Shown: positions 7,863-14,454 of the stretch, in pieces
Layout of the letters: every line of letters starts with the position of its first letter
How positions within the stretch are numbered: position 1 is the first letter of the stretch
Origin: an uncultured Eubacteriales bacterium
GTDB taxonomy: Bacteria > Bacillota > Clostridia > Oscillospirales > CAG-272
NCBI GenBank assembly: GCA_934467435.1
Contig: CAKSLR010000020.1
Span: 1-17,270 of the forward strand
DNA: 17,270 nt
Direction of reading: 5' to 3'
Position numbers and translations under genes: made by a program
Notes under the pieces: model-generated
Seen by the model: only the letters and a program-made list of their open reading frames with translations
Told to the model about the DNA's origin: nothing
Database searches by the model: none

Positions 7863-9167
7863 ATGGAACGGCTGGAAAACATGGTCGGGCAGGTGCTGGA
7901 CGGGCGGTACCAACTTCGCGCGGTGACGGGCGTCGGCGGTTCTGCCGTGGTGTTTCGCGCCGAGGATCTGTTGCTTTCCCGCCGGGTTGCCATCAAGATG
8001 CTGCGCAGCGAGGCGGCGCCCGGCGCCTATACAGGCAGTGAAACGATGGAGCAGATGGAGGCGCGCGCATCGGAGGCACGCCGCATCAACCGCAGCGCCT
8101 TTCGGCGGGAGGCGATTGCCGCGTCGGTGCTTTCCCATCCGAACATCGTGGGGATTTACGATGTGTCCCCCGATACCGATAACCCGTACATCGTCATGGA
8201 GTTTGTGGAGGGCGTGCTGCTTTCCGACCGCCTGCGGGAACTGGGGGCGCTTTCGGTGCGGGAGGTGCTTTACGTGGCGCACTGCGTGCTGCTTGCTCTG
8301 GAGGAGGCGCACGCCCACGGCATCATTCACCGGGATATCAAGGCGCAGAACATTCTGCTGACGCCCGACGGCGAGGTTAAGGTGACCGACTTCGGCATTG
8401 CCCAGATCCCCGGGAATACGTCCGTGCGGCTCAACGGTAGGGTGCTGGGGACGGTGGATACCATCAGCCCCGAGCAGGCGAGCGGAAAACGGGTGGATGA
8501 GCGCAGCGACCTCTATTCGCTCGGCGTTCTTCTCTATGAAATGGCAACCGGCAGTCTGCCGTTTGAAGGCGATAAGCCCGAAACGGTAGCGTTTTTACAT
8601 ATTCACGAACCGCCGCGGTACCCCTCCACGCTCAACCCCGGTGTATCACGGGGGCTGGAACAGATCATTCTTACGGCGCTGGAAAAACAGCCGGACAAGC
8701 GCTTTGCCTCTGCCGCCGCCATGCTGGCGGCGGTCAAAAAACTGGAAGAAAATCCGGCGCATGTGTTTCGCCGTTTCCGTACCCGGCGGCGGATTTTTGT
8801 GCGGGAAACGGGGGGCGTTCGCTTTGGACGGGTGATGGTCTGCGGTGCCATCGCCGCCATGCTTTGCCTTGTTTTATTTCTTGCCTCTGCCGATCTGCAT
8901 CCCCTGCCGCAGGTGAAGGTGGTGGAACTGCCCTCTTACGTGGGGTTGCTGTATGCCGACGTCGGAAGTGCGCTGCCGGACGGGCGCGTTGCGGTGGAAG
9001 TGACCTATATTTACCGCCCGGATATGCCGGCGGGTGTGGTGCTTTCCCAATACCCCACAGCGGGGGAACGCCTCAAACTGGACGGACCGGATGACTGTCC
9101 CGTGCTCCACCTGACGGTCAGTACCGCAGACGAAACCATAAAAGGAACGGAAGAGAACCATGAATAA
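7863..9167 (+). CDS. prkC: PASTA-type membrane Ser/Thr protein kinase with a single PASTA-like domain
   Basis: This is an Hanks-type kinase that in Firmicutes senses cell-wall fragments and controls growth and wall synthesis. The kinase domain (about 15-280) has the glycine loop GVGGSAVV (23-30), Lys45 in VAIK, Glu83 in RREA, the catalytic loop HRDIKAQN (156-163; Ala where Pro is usual), DFG (176-178) and SPEQ (202-205) in place of APE. About 20 extra residues (roughly 51-72) lie between the Lys strand and helix C. A membrane segment follows at about 324-342. Only about 75 residues remain outside, forming one PASTA-like repeat (LPSYVGL, GVVLSQYPTAGERL), whereas PrkC/PknB proteins usually have three or more. 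AAGGAGGGG at about 7848-7856 supports the start at 7863. It overlaps rsgA by 8 bases. Confidence 0.93.
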   Translation: MERLENMVGQVLDGRYQLRAVTGVGGSAVVFRAEDLLLSRRVAIKMLRSEAAPGAYTGSETMEQMEARASEARRINRSAFRREAIAASVLSHPNIVGIYDVSPDTDNPYIVMEFVEGVLLSDRLRELGALSVREVLYVAHCVLLALEEAHAHGIIHRDIKAQNILLTPDGEVKVTDFGIAQIPGNTSVRLNGRVLGTVDTISPEQASGKRVDERSDLYSLGVLLYEMATGSLPFEGDKPETVAFLHIHEPPRYPSTLNPGVSRGLEQIILTALEKQPDKRFASAAAMLAAVKKLEENPAHVFRRFRTRRRIFVRETGGVRFGRVMVCGAIAAMLCLVLFLASADLHPLPQVKVVELPSYVGLLYADVGSALPDGRVAVEVTYIYRPDMPAGVVLSQYPTAGERLKLDGPDDCPVLHLTVSTADETIKGTEENHE

Positions 9168-10071
9168 CATCGGCAGAGTGGTAAAGGGGGTTGGCGGCAT
9201 GTTTGACGTGCTGCCGACCGACGGCGGTGCGCGGCTTTCCTGCCGGGCGCGGGGAAATCTGCGCCGCGGCGAGGAGAAAATTCTGGTCGGGGACCTGGTT
9301 CGTGTGGATACGGAGCCGGGCGGCACGGTGATTTCTGAAGTGATGCCGCGGAAAAATGCCCTGATCCGACCGCCACTCTCCAATATCGACCGCCTATATG
9401 CCGTGCTGGCAGTGCGGGAACCGGCGCCGATTTATGAGACCACCGACAAATTGCTTTGTATTGCGGAGCATAACGGCATTGCGGTGACCGTGGTGATCAC
9501 CAAAACGGATATCGTGGCGCCAGACGAGACGGGAGAGATTTACCGCAAGGCAGGGTATGAGGTCTTTTCGCTTTCCTCGGTGACCGGGGAAGGGGTCTCC
9601 TCGCTGCGGGAAGCCATGCGGCGCGACCTTGCGGGGGGCGGGATCGCTGCCTTCGCCGGTGCCTCCGGCGTGGGAAAATCTTCCTTGCTCAACGCGCTCT
9701 TTCCGGCGCTCTCTCTGCAAACGGGGGAGATCAGCCGTAAGATCGGACGGGGAAAAAATACCACAAGGCATACCGAACTTTATCCCGTGTTCGGGGAGGG
9801 GGGCGGCTTTCTTGCCGACACCGCCGGGTTCAGTATGCTGGATTTTGTGCGGTTTGATTTTATGGGAACGGAGGACCTTTTCGGCACCTTCCGCGAATTT
9901 GCGCCGTATGCCGCCGATTGCCGCTTTGCCGATTGCCGCCATGTAAAAGAGGAAGAGTGCGGCGTGCGCCGCGCCGTGGCGGAGGGGAAGATTGCCCCCT
10001 CCCGCTACGAAAGTTACGTGGCGCTGGATGCGGTTCTGCGCCGCAAAAATCCCTTCGGCGGGGAAAAATAA
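9160..10071 (+). CDS. rsgA: Ribosome small subunit maturation GTPase RsgA
   Basis: RsgA is a circularly permuted GTPase that helps the late assembly of the 30S subunit. An OB-fold (about 1-70) precedes the GTPase domain, in which the order of motifs is permuted: G4 TKTD at 114-117, then G1 GASGVGKSS at 167-175, then G3 DTAG at 220-223. The zinc domain has Cys254, Cys259, His261 and Cys267. The 303-residue length is usual. GGAAG at 9149-9153 is a plausible ribosome binding site and the start lies 8 bases inside the kinase gene. In B. subtilis the orthologue (CpgA/YloQ) is a reported PrkC substrate, so the neighbour relation is likely functional. The rpe gene that often follows is absent here. 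Confidence 0.96.
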   Translation: MNNIGRVVKGVGGMFDVLPTDGGARLSCRARGNLRRGEEKILVGDLVRVDTEPGGTVISEVMPRKNALIRPPLSNIDRLYAVLAVREPAPIYETTDKLLCIAEHNGIAVTVVITKTDIVAPDETGEIYRKAGYEVFSLSSVTGEGVSSLREAMRRDLAGGGIAAFAGASGVGKSSLLNALFPALSLQTGEISRKIGRGKNTTRHTELYPVFGEGGGFLADTAGFSMLDFVRFDFMGTEDLFGTFREFAPYAADCRFADCRHVKEEECGVRRAVAEGKIAPSRYESYVALDAVLRRKNPFGGEK

Positions 10072-10090
10072 AGTTTTTTTTCAAAACCCC

Positions 10091-10118
10091 TTGACAAACG
10101 GGGAAAAATCAGTATAAT
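10091..10118 (+). promoter_or_regulatory. Sigma-A type promoter of the rplJL operon
   Basis: TTGACA at 10091-10096 and TATAAT at 10113-10118 are both perfect consensus hexamers with a 16-base spacer. Transcription would start near 10125, just before the L10 leader. It separates rplJL expression from the upstream priA-rsgA operon. Confidence 0.9.
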
Positions 10119-10125
10119 ATCATTG

Positions 10126-10255
10126 TTATCCTAAGACAGCAGGTTCCCGTAAAGGTGCATGGCACTCTCCTGCCGAGGTGAAGCGTTAATATATTTTTGT
10201 ATATTATCCTTTTCCCGGCGGCGCTTTGCGCTTACGGGAGAAGGATTTTTTATTT
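10126..10255 (+). ncRNA. Ribosomal protein L10 leader (autoregulatory 5' UTR)
   Basis: The 5' leader of rplJ contains AGACAGCAGG (10134-10143) and CCTGCCGAGGT (10169-10179), the conserved strands of the L10 leader RNA family, which pair through GCAGG (10139-10143) and CCTGC (10169-10173). An inner hairpin GTGC/GCAC lies at 10155-10165. An AT-rich 7-base-pair hairpin (10187-10193 with 10200-10206) comes next, then the attenuator. In this family, free L10 (as the L10-L12 complex) binds the leader and represses its own operon. The match is by recognition of conserved strands and position, not by a covariance model. Confidence 0.85.
10206..10255 (+). terminator. Attenuator terminator in the L10 leader
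   Basis: A 12-base-pair stem (ATCCTTTTCCCG at 10206-10217 with CGGGAGAAGGAT at 10235-10246, one G-U pair) has an inner GCGC/GCGC hairpin and is followed directly by a T-run. It lies between the promoter and the rplJ ribosome binding site, so it can stop transcription before rplJ when L10 is in excess. Its 5' arm touches the preceding AT-rich hairpin at base 10206, which may let the two exclude each other. Confidence 0.85.
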
Positions 10256-10277
10256 GATACGGAGGTGAATACGAAAG

Positions 10278-10826
10278 ATGCCTAGCAATAAGGTTCTGGA
10301 ACAAAAACAGGCGGTTGTCAAAGAGTTGGCGGAAAAGCTGCGTGCTGCACAGGCAGGTGTGCTGGTCAACTATCAGGGCATTACCGTAGAGGCGGATACC
10401 CAGTTGCGCAGAGAACTGCGTGCTGCAGGCGTGGAATATCTGGTCATGAAGAATACCCTGACCGGTCGCGCGTGTGACGAAGTGGGTCTTGGCGATATGA
10501 AGCAGTACCTCGAGGGTATGTCCGCTATCGCAATCTGCGGGGAAGATCCGCTTGCACCCGCGAAGATTACGAAGGCTTATGCCGAGAAGATTGAGTCTTT
10601 CAGCGTAAAGGCAGGTTTTCTTGACGGTGTGGTGATTGACGCCGCAAAGGTCGGCGAACTGGCTGAGATTCCTTCGAAGGAAGTCATGATCGCACGCATC
10701 CTTGGCAGTTTGACCGGTCCGATCCGCAGCCTTGCATACGCATTGCAGGGAGTTGTGGACAAGAACGGCGAAGCCGCTCCGGCAGAAGCAGCAGAGGCTG
10801 CAACGGAAACTCCCGCAGAAGCGTGA
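10278..10826 (+). CDS. rplJ: 50S ribosomal protein L10
   Basis: L10 anchors the L7/L12 dimers to the 23S rRNA to form the ribosomal stalk and represses its own operon through the leader RNA. The 182-residue protein starts MPSNKVLEQKQAVVKELAEKL and has the typical GVLVNYQGITVEADTQLR and YLVMKNTL segments. The C-terminal helix that binds L12 is followed by an Ala/Glu-rich tail (about 163-182). GGAGGTG at 10261-10267 precedes the ATG by 10 bases. rplL follows after 55 bases and shares the transcript. Confidence 0.97.
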   Translation: MPSNKVLEQKQAVVKELAEKLRAAQAGVLVNYQGITVEADTQLRRELRAAGVEYLVMKNTLTGRACDEVGLGDMKQYLEGMSAIAICGEDPLAPAKITKAYAEKIESFSVKAGFLDGVVIDAAKVGELAEIPSKEVMIARILGSLTGPIRSLAYALQGVVDKNGEAAPAEAAEAATETPAEA

Positions 10827-10881
10827 GTTTCTTCTCAGATTTCGAAAATAATTAGAAAAGAATACGTGGAGGTAAATAACA

Positions 10882-11259
10882 ATGGCAAGTGAAAAGACCA
10901 CCCAGATCCTCGACCTCATCAAAGGCCTGACGATCCTGGAACTGTCCGACCTGGTAAAGGCAATCGAAGAGGAATTCGGCGTATCCGCAGCTCCTGTTGC
11001 TGTGGCGGTTGCCGGTGCCGGCGCTGCTGCTCCCGCAGCAGAAGAGAAGACCGAGTTTGATGTGATCCTGAAGTCCTTCGGCGCGAAGAAACTGGATGTC
11101 ATCAAGGTCGTTCGTGAACTGACCGGTCTTGGTCTGAAGGAAGCGAAGGAAATGGTTGAGGGCGCTCCTAAGGCTGTTAAAGAAGGCGTTTCCAAGGACG
11201 AGGCTGCTGCAATTGAGGCAAAACTCAAAGAAGCAGGCGCTGAAGTCGAGATTAAGTAA
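10882..11259 (+). CDS. rplL: 50S ribosomal protein L7/L12
   Basis: L7/L12 forms the stalk dimers that recruit translation GTPases. The 125-residue acidic protein has the N-terminal dimerisation domain (1-34), an Ala/Val/Gly-rich hinge (about 35-54) and the conserved C-terminal domain with EKTEFDVIL (54-62), KKLDVIKVVRELTGLGLKEA and a C-terminal EIK. GGAGG at 10868-10872 precedes the ATG. Codon choice is noticeably less GC-biased than in neighbouring genes, as expected for a very highly expressed gene. It is the last gene of the operon and a strong terminator follows. Confidence 0.98.
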   Translation: MASEKTTQILDLIKGLTILELSDLVKAIEEEFGVSAAPVAVAVAGAGAAAPAAEEKTEFDVILKSFGAKKLDVIKVVRELTGLGLKEAKEMVEGAPKAVKEGVSKDEAAAIEAKLKEAGAEVEIK

Positions 11260-11275
11260 TTTCACCCCGTACGGG

Positions 11276-11313
11276 AAGAAACGGCACGCACCTGTTCGTG
11301 CCGTTTCTTTTTT
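11276..11313 (+). terminator. Rho-independent terminator after rplL
   Basis: A perfect 13-base-pair stem (AAGAAACGGCACG at 11276-11288 with CGTGCCGTTTCTT at 11297-11309) and an 8-base loop end in a T-run to 11313. It closes the rplJL operon. Confidence 0.93.
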
Positions 11314-11340
11314 CGCTTGCGCAAAATGGGGGCTTTCCCC

Positions 11341-11369
11341 TTGACAGAATGCCGCGCGGCGTGTAAAAT
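11341..11369 (+). promoter_or_regulatory. Sigma-A type promoter of the transketolase genes
   Basis: TTGACA at 11341-11346 and TAAAAT at 11364-11369 are spaced by 17 bases, close to ideal. Transcription would start near 11376, leaving a short leader of about 30 bases with AGGAGG at 11398-11403. No attenuator or repressor site is visible in it. Confidence 0.85.
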
Positions 11370-11407
11370 AAAAGCAGAGTATGAAACCGATAGGCTGAGG
11401 AGGCGCT

Positions 11408-12238
11408 ATGGACACAAGTAAATTGACCCGGCTCAAGGAGATTGCCCGCCGCGTGCGCTGCGGCGTGATTGAGGGGACCTACCATGCAAAATCCGGGCAT
11501 CCCGGTGGTTCGCTTTCCATCGCGGATATTCTGACGTATCTGTATTTTGAAGAAATGCACATTGATCCCGCACAGCCGAAAATGCCGTCGCGTGACCGTT
11601 TTGTACTTTCCAAAGGGCACACCGCCCCCGCGCTGTACGCCACGCTGGCAGCGCGCGGCTATTTCCCGGAAGGGGATCTTGTCACCCTGCGGAAGATCGA
11701 TTCGTATCTGCAGGGGCACCCGGATATGAAGGGAACGCCCGGTGTGGATATGTCTACCGGTTCTCTCGGCCTCGGCATTTCCGCTGCCTGCGGGATGGCG
11801 CTCTCCGCCAAGTACCGCGGGGAGGGGTATCGGGTCTATACCATCCTCGGGGACGGGGAAAGCGAAGAGGGACAGGTATGGGAGGCTGCGATGTTTGCGG
11901 CGCACTATCATCTGGACAACCTGGTTGCTTTCTTGGACTTCAACGGCTTGCAGATCGACGGTAAGGTGACCGATGTCATGAATCCGACGCCGCTGGATGA
12001 GAAATTCGCCGCCTTCGGCTGGAACGTGCTGCAAATTGACGCGCACGATTTTGCCGCCATTGAAGCGGCGCTGAACGCCGCCCGCGCCTGCAAAGGAAAA
12101 CCGACGGTCATCATTGCCCACTCGGTCAAAGGAAAGGGCGTCTCCTTTATGGAGAACCAGGTGGATTGGCACGGAAAAGCCCCGAATGCGGAGCAGTACG
12201 CCGCCGCGCTTGCGGAACTGAATGGGGAGGGGAAATAA
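11408..12238 (+). CDS. Transketolase, N-terminal (thiamine diphosphate-binding) subunit
   Basis: Together with the next gene this encodes a split transketolase, which moves two-carbon units between sugar phosphates in the non-oxidative pentose phosphate pathway. The 276-residue protein corresponds to the N-terminal third of one-chain transketolase. Visible motifs are SGHPGG (29-34, catalytic His31), KGHTAPALY (69-77), GSLGLG (118-123) and the thiamine diphosphate motif starting GDGESEEGQ at 148 and ending with Asn179. AGGAGG at 11398-11403 lies 4 bases before the ATG. The length and the absence of the middle domain exclude a complete transketolase or DXS. The split form is common in Clostridia and archaea. 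Confidence 0.95.
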   Translation: MDTSKLTRLKEIARRVRCGVIEGTYHAKSGHPGGSLSIADILTYLYFEEMHIDPAQPKMPSRDRFVLSKGHTAPALYATLAARGYFPEGDLVTLRKIDSYLQGHPDMKGTPGVDMSTGSLGLGISAACGMALSAKYRGEGYRVYTILGDGESEEGQVWEAAMFAAHYHLDNLVAFLDFNGLQIDGKVTDVMNPTPLDEKFAAFGWNVLQIDAHDFAAIEAALNAARACKGKPTVIIAHSVKGKGVSFMENQVDWHGKAPNAEQYAAALAELNGEGK

Positions 12239-12239
12239 C

Positions 12240-13175
12240 ATGGCAGATAAGATTGCAACCCGGGAAGCCTACGGCAACGCCCTGGCAGAACTGGGGGAGA
12301 AATACGATTTCGTTGTGCTGGATGCCGACCTTGCGGCGGCGACCAAGACCGGCATTTTCAAAAAGAAATTCCCTGCGCGGTTTTTTGATTGCGGCATCGC
12401 GGAGGGGAATATGATGTCGGTTGCCGCCGGCATTGCCACCACAGGTGTGGTTCCGTTTGCCAGTTCGTTTGCCATGTTTGCCGCCGGGCGCGCTTATGAA
12501 CAGGTGCGCAACTCCATCGGCTACCCGCACTTAAATGTCAAGATCGGTGCCACGCACGCCGGCGTTACGGTCGGTGAGGACGGCGCCACTCACCAGTGCA
12601 ATGAAGATATTGCCCTGATGCGGACAATTCCCGGCATGGTGATTCTCAACCCCGCCGACGGTGCGGAAACCCGTGCCGCAGTGGAAGCCGCGCTTCTCTA
12701 TCACGGTCCGGTGTATATCCGCCTCGGTCGGCAGGCAGCGCCTGCGGTCAACACGCCTGATTATCATTTTGAGATGGGCAAGGGTGTGATGCTGGCGGAC
12801 GGAACTGACCTGACCATCGTTGCCACCGGCTATATGGTGCATCTTGCACTGGAAGCGGGGAAACAGTTGGCGGCGGAGGGGATTTCTGCCCGGGTCATCA
12901 ATATTCACACCATCAAGCCGATTGACCGGGAGATTCTCGTCCGCGCGGCGTGCGAAACCGGCGCGATTCTGACGGTGGAAGAACACAGTGTGATCGGCGG
13001 GCTCGGCGGTGCGGTCTGCGAAGTGCTTTCGGAAGAGTGCCCTGTTAAGGTTGCCCGCATGGGCGTGCCGGATGTTTACGGTCGCTCCGGCACGGCAGAT
13101 GAAATGCTCGCCTATATGCACCTGACGGCGCCGGATATTGCGGCGCGGGCAAAAGAACTGGTTGCCGGAAAATAA
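12240..13175 (+). CDS. Transketolase, C-terminal subunit
   Basis: This 311-residue partner contains the pyrimidine-binding domain (about 5-170) and the C-terminal transketolase domain (about 185-305). GIAEGNM (52-58) carries the catalytic Glu55 that activates thiamine diphosphate, and HAGVTVGEDGATHQ is the conserved phosphate-side loop. I chose ATG 12240, which follows GGGGAGGGGA (12224-12233) and begins one base after the upstream stop; the in-frame ATG at 12222 lies inside the upstream gene and before the binding site, and would add a non-conserved hexapeptide. Active sites form at the interface, so both subunits are required. Confidence 0.95.
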   Translation: MADKIATREAYGNALAELGEKYDFVVLDADLAAATKTGIFKKKFPARFFDCGIAEGNMMSVAAGIATTGVVPFASSFAMFAAGRAYEQVRNSIGYPHLNVKIGATHAGVTVGEDGATHQCNEDIALMRTIPGMVILNPADGAETRAAVEAALLYHGPVYIRLGRQAAPAVNTPDYHFEMGKGVMLADGTDLTIVATGYMVHLALEAGKQLAAEGISARVINIHTIKPIDREILVRAACETGAILTVEEHSVIGGLGGAVCEVLSEECPVKVARMGVPDVYGRSGTADEMLAYMHLTAPDIAARAKELVAGK

Positions 13176-13202
13176 GAAAAAACGCGGCGTGCGGGGACTA
13201 CG

Positions 13203-13219
13203 CCCCCGTCTGCCGGGGG
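13203..13219 (+). other. GC hairpin in the spacer after the transketolase genes
   Basis: The 98-base spacer 13176-13273 is very GC-rich. It holds a six-base-pair hairpin (CCCCCG at 13203-13208 with CGGGGG at 13214-13219) but no T-run, so it is not a convincing terminator. I see no promoter hexamers in the spacer. The following gene may therefore be reached by read-through from the transketolase promoter. Confidence 0.4.
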
Positions 13220-13273
13220 AGTGCGCGGTGCCGCCCTGGCGTGGGGCGCCCGCGCCGATAGAAGGGAAAACGG

Positions 13274-14290
13274 ATGAAAAAAACGCTTTGCCTGTTGCTG
13301 TGCTTTTCGCTCCTGTGTCTGCCGTTCTTCAGCGGTGCCGCAGCGCCGGAAGGAAAACCGACGTTGGTCAGCACCGATCTGCGCATCTCATCGGATTTTT
13401 CGGTCGGTTTTGTGGTGGAGGTACCTGCCGGAACCGTGCGTGCCGGCGTGTACGTGGAAGGAACGGATTACCGCGCCGCGCGCCGCGATGACGGACGGTA
13501 TGAGGTGGTTTATACCGGTATTGCGCCGGACAAACTGACGCGGGAATTTTCGGTCGTGCCGTATTGTGTCTTTGGCGGCGTGGTACATCGCGGCAGCACC
13601 TATTATTTCAGTGTGCGGGATTACGCCATGCGCATGATTCTGCGGGAGGATACTTCCGACGATGTGCGGGAGATTCTGGTGGCGGCATTGAATTTCGGCG
13701 CCGCCGCACAGCGGTATCTTTCCTACCGGAAGCAAAACCCGGCAAACAGTTACCTCACCGCGGAACTGCGCCGGGTTCCCGTGCGTGAGTACCGTTCGGT
13801 GCTGACCAATACACCGGGGGAGGTACGGCTGCCTGCAGAAATATCTTCTGCTTCCATGGTGGTCAAAGACGCAGCGGCGTTTAAGTTTTATGTCGCCATT
13901 GCCGGACAGGAGAACCTGCGGGAAAACGGCGGCGCCGGCATTCCTGAATTTTCCGACTACACGCCGAAACGGGAAGCCGACCTTTTCTCTGCCCCGTATC
14001 TCCTCGAGATCGCCGACAACCCCGCGTTCTCTGAATCCCGCACCTATCCGTTGCAGAAACTGGCGGATTCCCCCGGCTACCTGGTGGTGACGGAGGGGGT
14101 TCATGCCGCTGACTACAGCACGACCTTCTATGTCCGCCTGCAAAGCGCGGAGGGAACGGGAGACGTGTGGCAGTACAGTGTGGAATCCTATGCCGCCCGC
14201 AACCTCTCGCAAATGAATGCGGAGGGCAGGGAGATGGTCTGCGCAATGATGGCGCTGGGAGACGCGCTGCGAAAACAAAATTTTTCCTGA
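13274..14290 (+). CDS. Secreted protein of unknown function with a shared C-terminal module
   Basis: I do not recognise a named family. The 338-residue protein starts with a signal peptide (KK at 2-3, hydrophobic core about 5-18, likely cleavage after GAAA near residue 24). The cysteines of the hydrophobic core do not make a convincing lipobox. Residues about 41-333 align with the C-terminal part of the 845-residue protein encoded next: VPY, SVRDYA, the ALNFGAAAQRYLSY...ANS block (138-159), YLLEIADNPAF (242-252), FYVRLQS (285-291) and YSVESYAARN (301-310). No anchor, S-layer or dockerin motif is seen. GAAGGG at 13261-13266 is a suitable ribosome binding site, 7 bases before ATG. A perfect terminator begins at its stop codon. 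Secretion is inferred. Confidence 0.85.
   Translation: MKKTLCLLLCFSLLCLPFFSGAAAPEGKPTLVSTDLRISSDFSVGFVVEVPAGTVRAGVYVEGTDYRAARRDDGRYEVVYTGIAPDKLTREFSVVPYCVFGGVVHRGSTYYFSVRDYAMRMILREDTSDDVREILVAALNFGAAAQRYLSYRKQNPANSYLTAELRRVPVREYRSVLTNTPGEVRLPAEISSASMVVKDAAAFKFYVAIAGQENLRENGGAGIPEFSDYTPKREADLFSAPYLLEIADNPAFSESRTYPLQKLADSPGYLVVTEGVHAADYSTTFYVRLQSAEGTGDVWQYSVESYAARNLSQMNAEGREMVCAMMALGDALRKQNFS
13394..14272 (+). repeat. Copy 1 of the shared C-terminal protein module
   Basis: This part of the 338-residue protein (residues about 41-333) is the diverged counterpart of 16206-17084. The similarity is at protein level and runs in the same order along the whole length: a beta-rich first half, an amphipathic AAQ-Y-Y-ANS segment, then a second beta-rich half with an EYADN-like strand. 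Boundaries are approximate. Confidence 0.7.
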
Positions 14291-14325
14291 ACTTCCCCGG
14301 TTCTTCGGAACTGGGGAAGTTTTTG
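14290..14325 (+). terminator. Rho-independent terminator after the 338-residue secreted protein gene
   Basis: A 14-base-pair stem (AACTTCCCCGGTTC at 14290-14303 with GAACTGGGGAAGTT at 14308-14321, one G-U pair) is closed by a TTCG tetraloop and followed by Ts. It begins at the last base of the stop codon. Confidence 0.92.
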
Positions 14326-14348
14326 TAACCGCAAGGCGGGAAGAAAAA

Positions 14349-14381
14349 GTGACATTTGCGCGAACTCTGTCAAATCGTCAC
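14349..14381 (+). repeat. Inverted repeat (imperfect hairpin) in the intergenic region
   Basis: GTGACATTT (14349-14357) pairs with AAATCGTCAC (14372-14381) as nine base pairs with one bulged C and a 14-base loop. No T-run follows, so it does not look like a terminator. Its role is unknown. Confidence 0.6.
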
Positions 14382-14391
14382 CGTGTAATTT

Positions 14392-14454
14392 AAAAACGGT
14401 TGACAAACGCCGAACGACGTTCGAAGATGCCGTTTTTGCGGGAATCCGGCGTTT
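14392..14454 (+). repeat. Two crossing inverted repeats around a 13-base palindrome
   Basis: AAAAACGG (14392-14399) can pair with CCGTTTTT (14430-14437), and AAACGCCG (14405-14412) with CGGCGTTT (14447-14454). The two stems cross, so they exclude each other or form a pseudoknot. A perfect dyad CGAACG-A-CGTTCG (14411-14423) sits in the middle. All of it lies upstream of the -35 box of the next promoter, so as DNA it could be an operator region and as RNA it would matter only to read-through transcripts. Confidence 0.6.

Noticed and set aside
10040..10081. A terminator after rsgA ending in eight Ts (10074-10081)
   Set aside because: The T-run is clear, but the only nearby stem (TCCC with GGGG around TTCGGC) is about four pairs and is separated from the T-run by an A-rich stretch. 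It may still reduce read-through but I cannot call it.
10131..11228. A 365-residue minus-strand frame over rplJ and rplL, and similar long antisense frames over rlmN and the transketolase genes
   Set aside because: All share the codon register of well-identified plus-strand genes and are products of codon bias in a GC-rich genome.
12222..12239. An earlier in-frame start for the transketolase C-terminal subunit
   Set aside because: It lies inside the upstream gene, precedes the strong ribosome binding site, and adds a non-conserved hexapeptide. The start at 12240 is better.
13274..13345. The 338-residue protein as a lipoprotein
   Set aside because: Cysteines occur inside the hydrophobic core at 6, 10 and 15, but none is preceded by a good lipobox followed by a mature region; the Ala-rich site near residue 24 fits a standard signal peptidase I site better.
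14400..14428. A second promoter beginning with TTGACA at 14400-14405
   Set aside because: The -35 box is perfect, but 17 bases downstream there is only GAAGAT, a poor -10 box. The promoter at 14468-14496 is much better.
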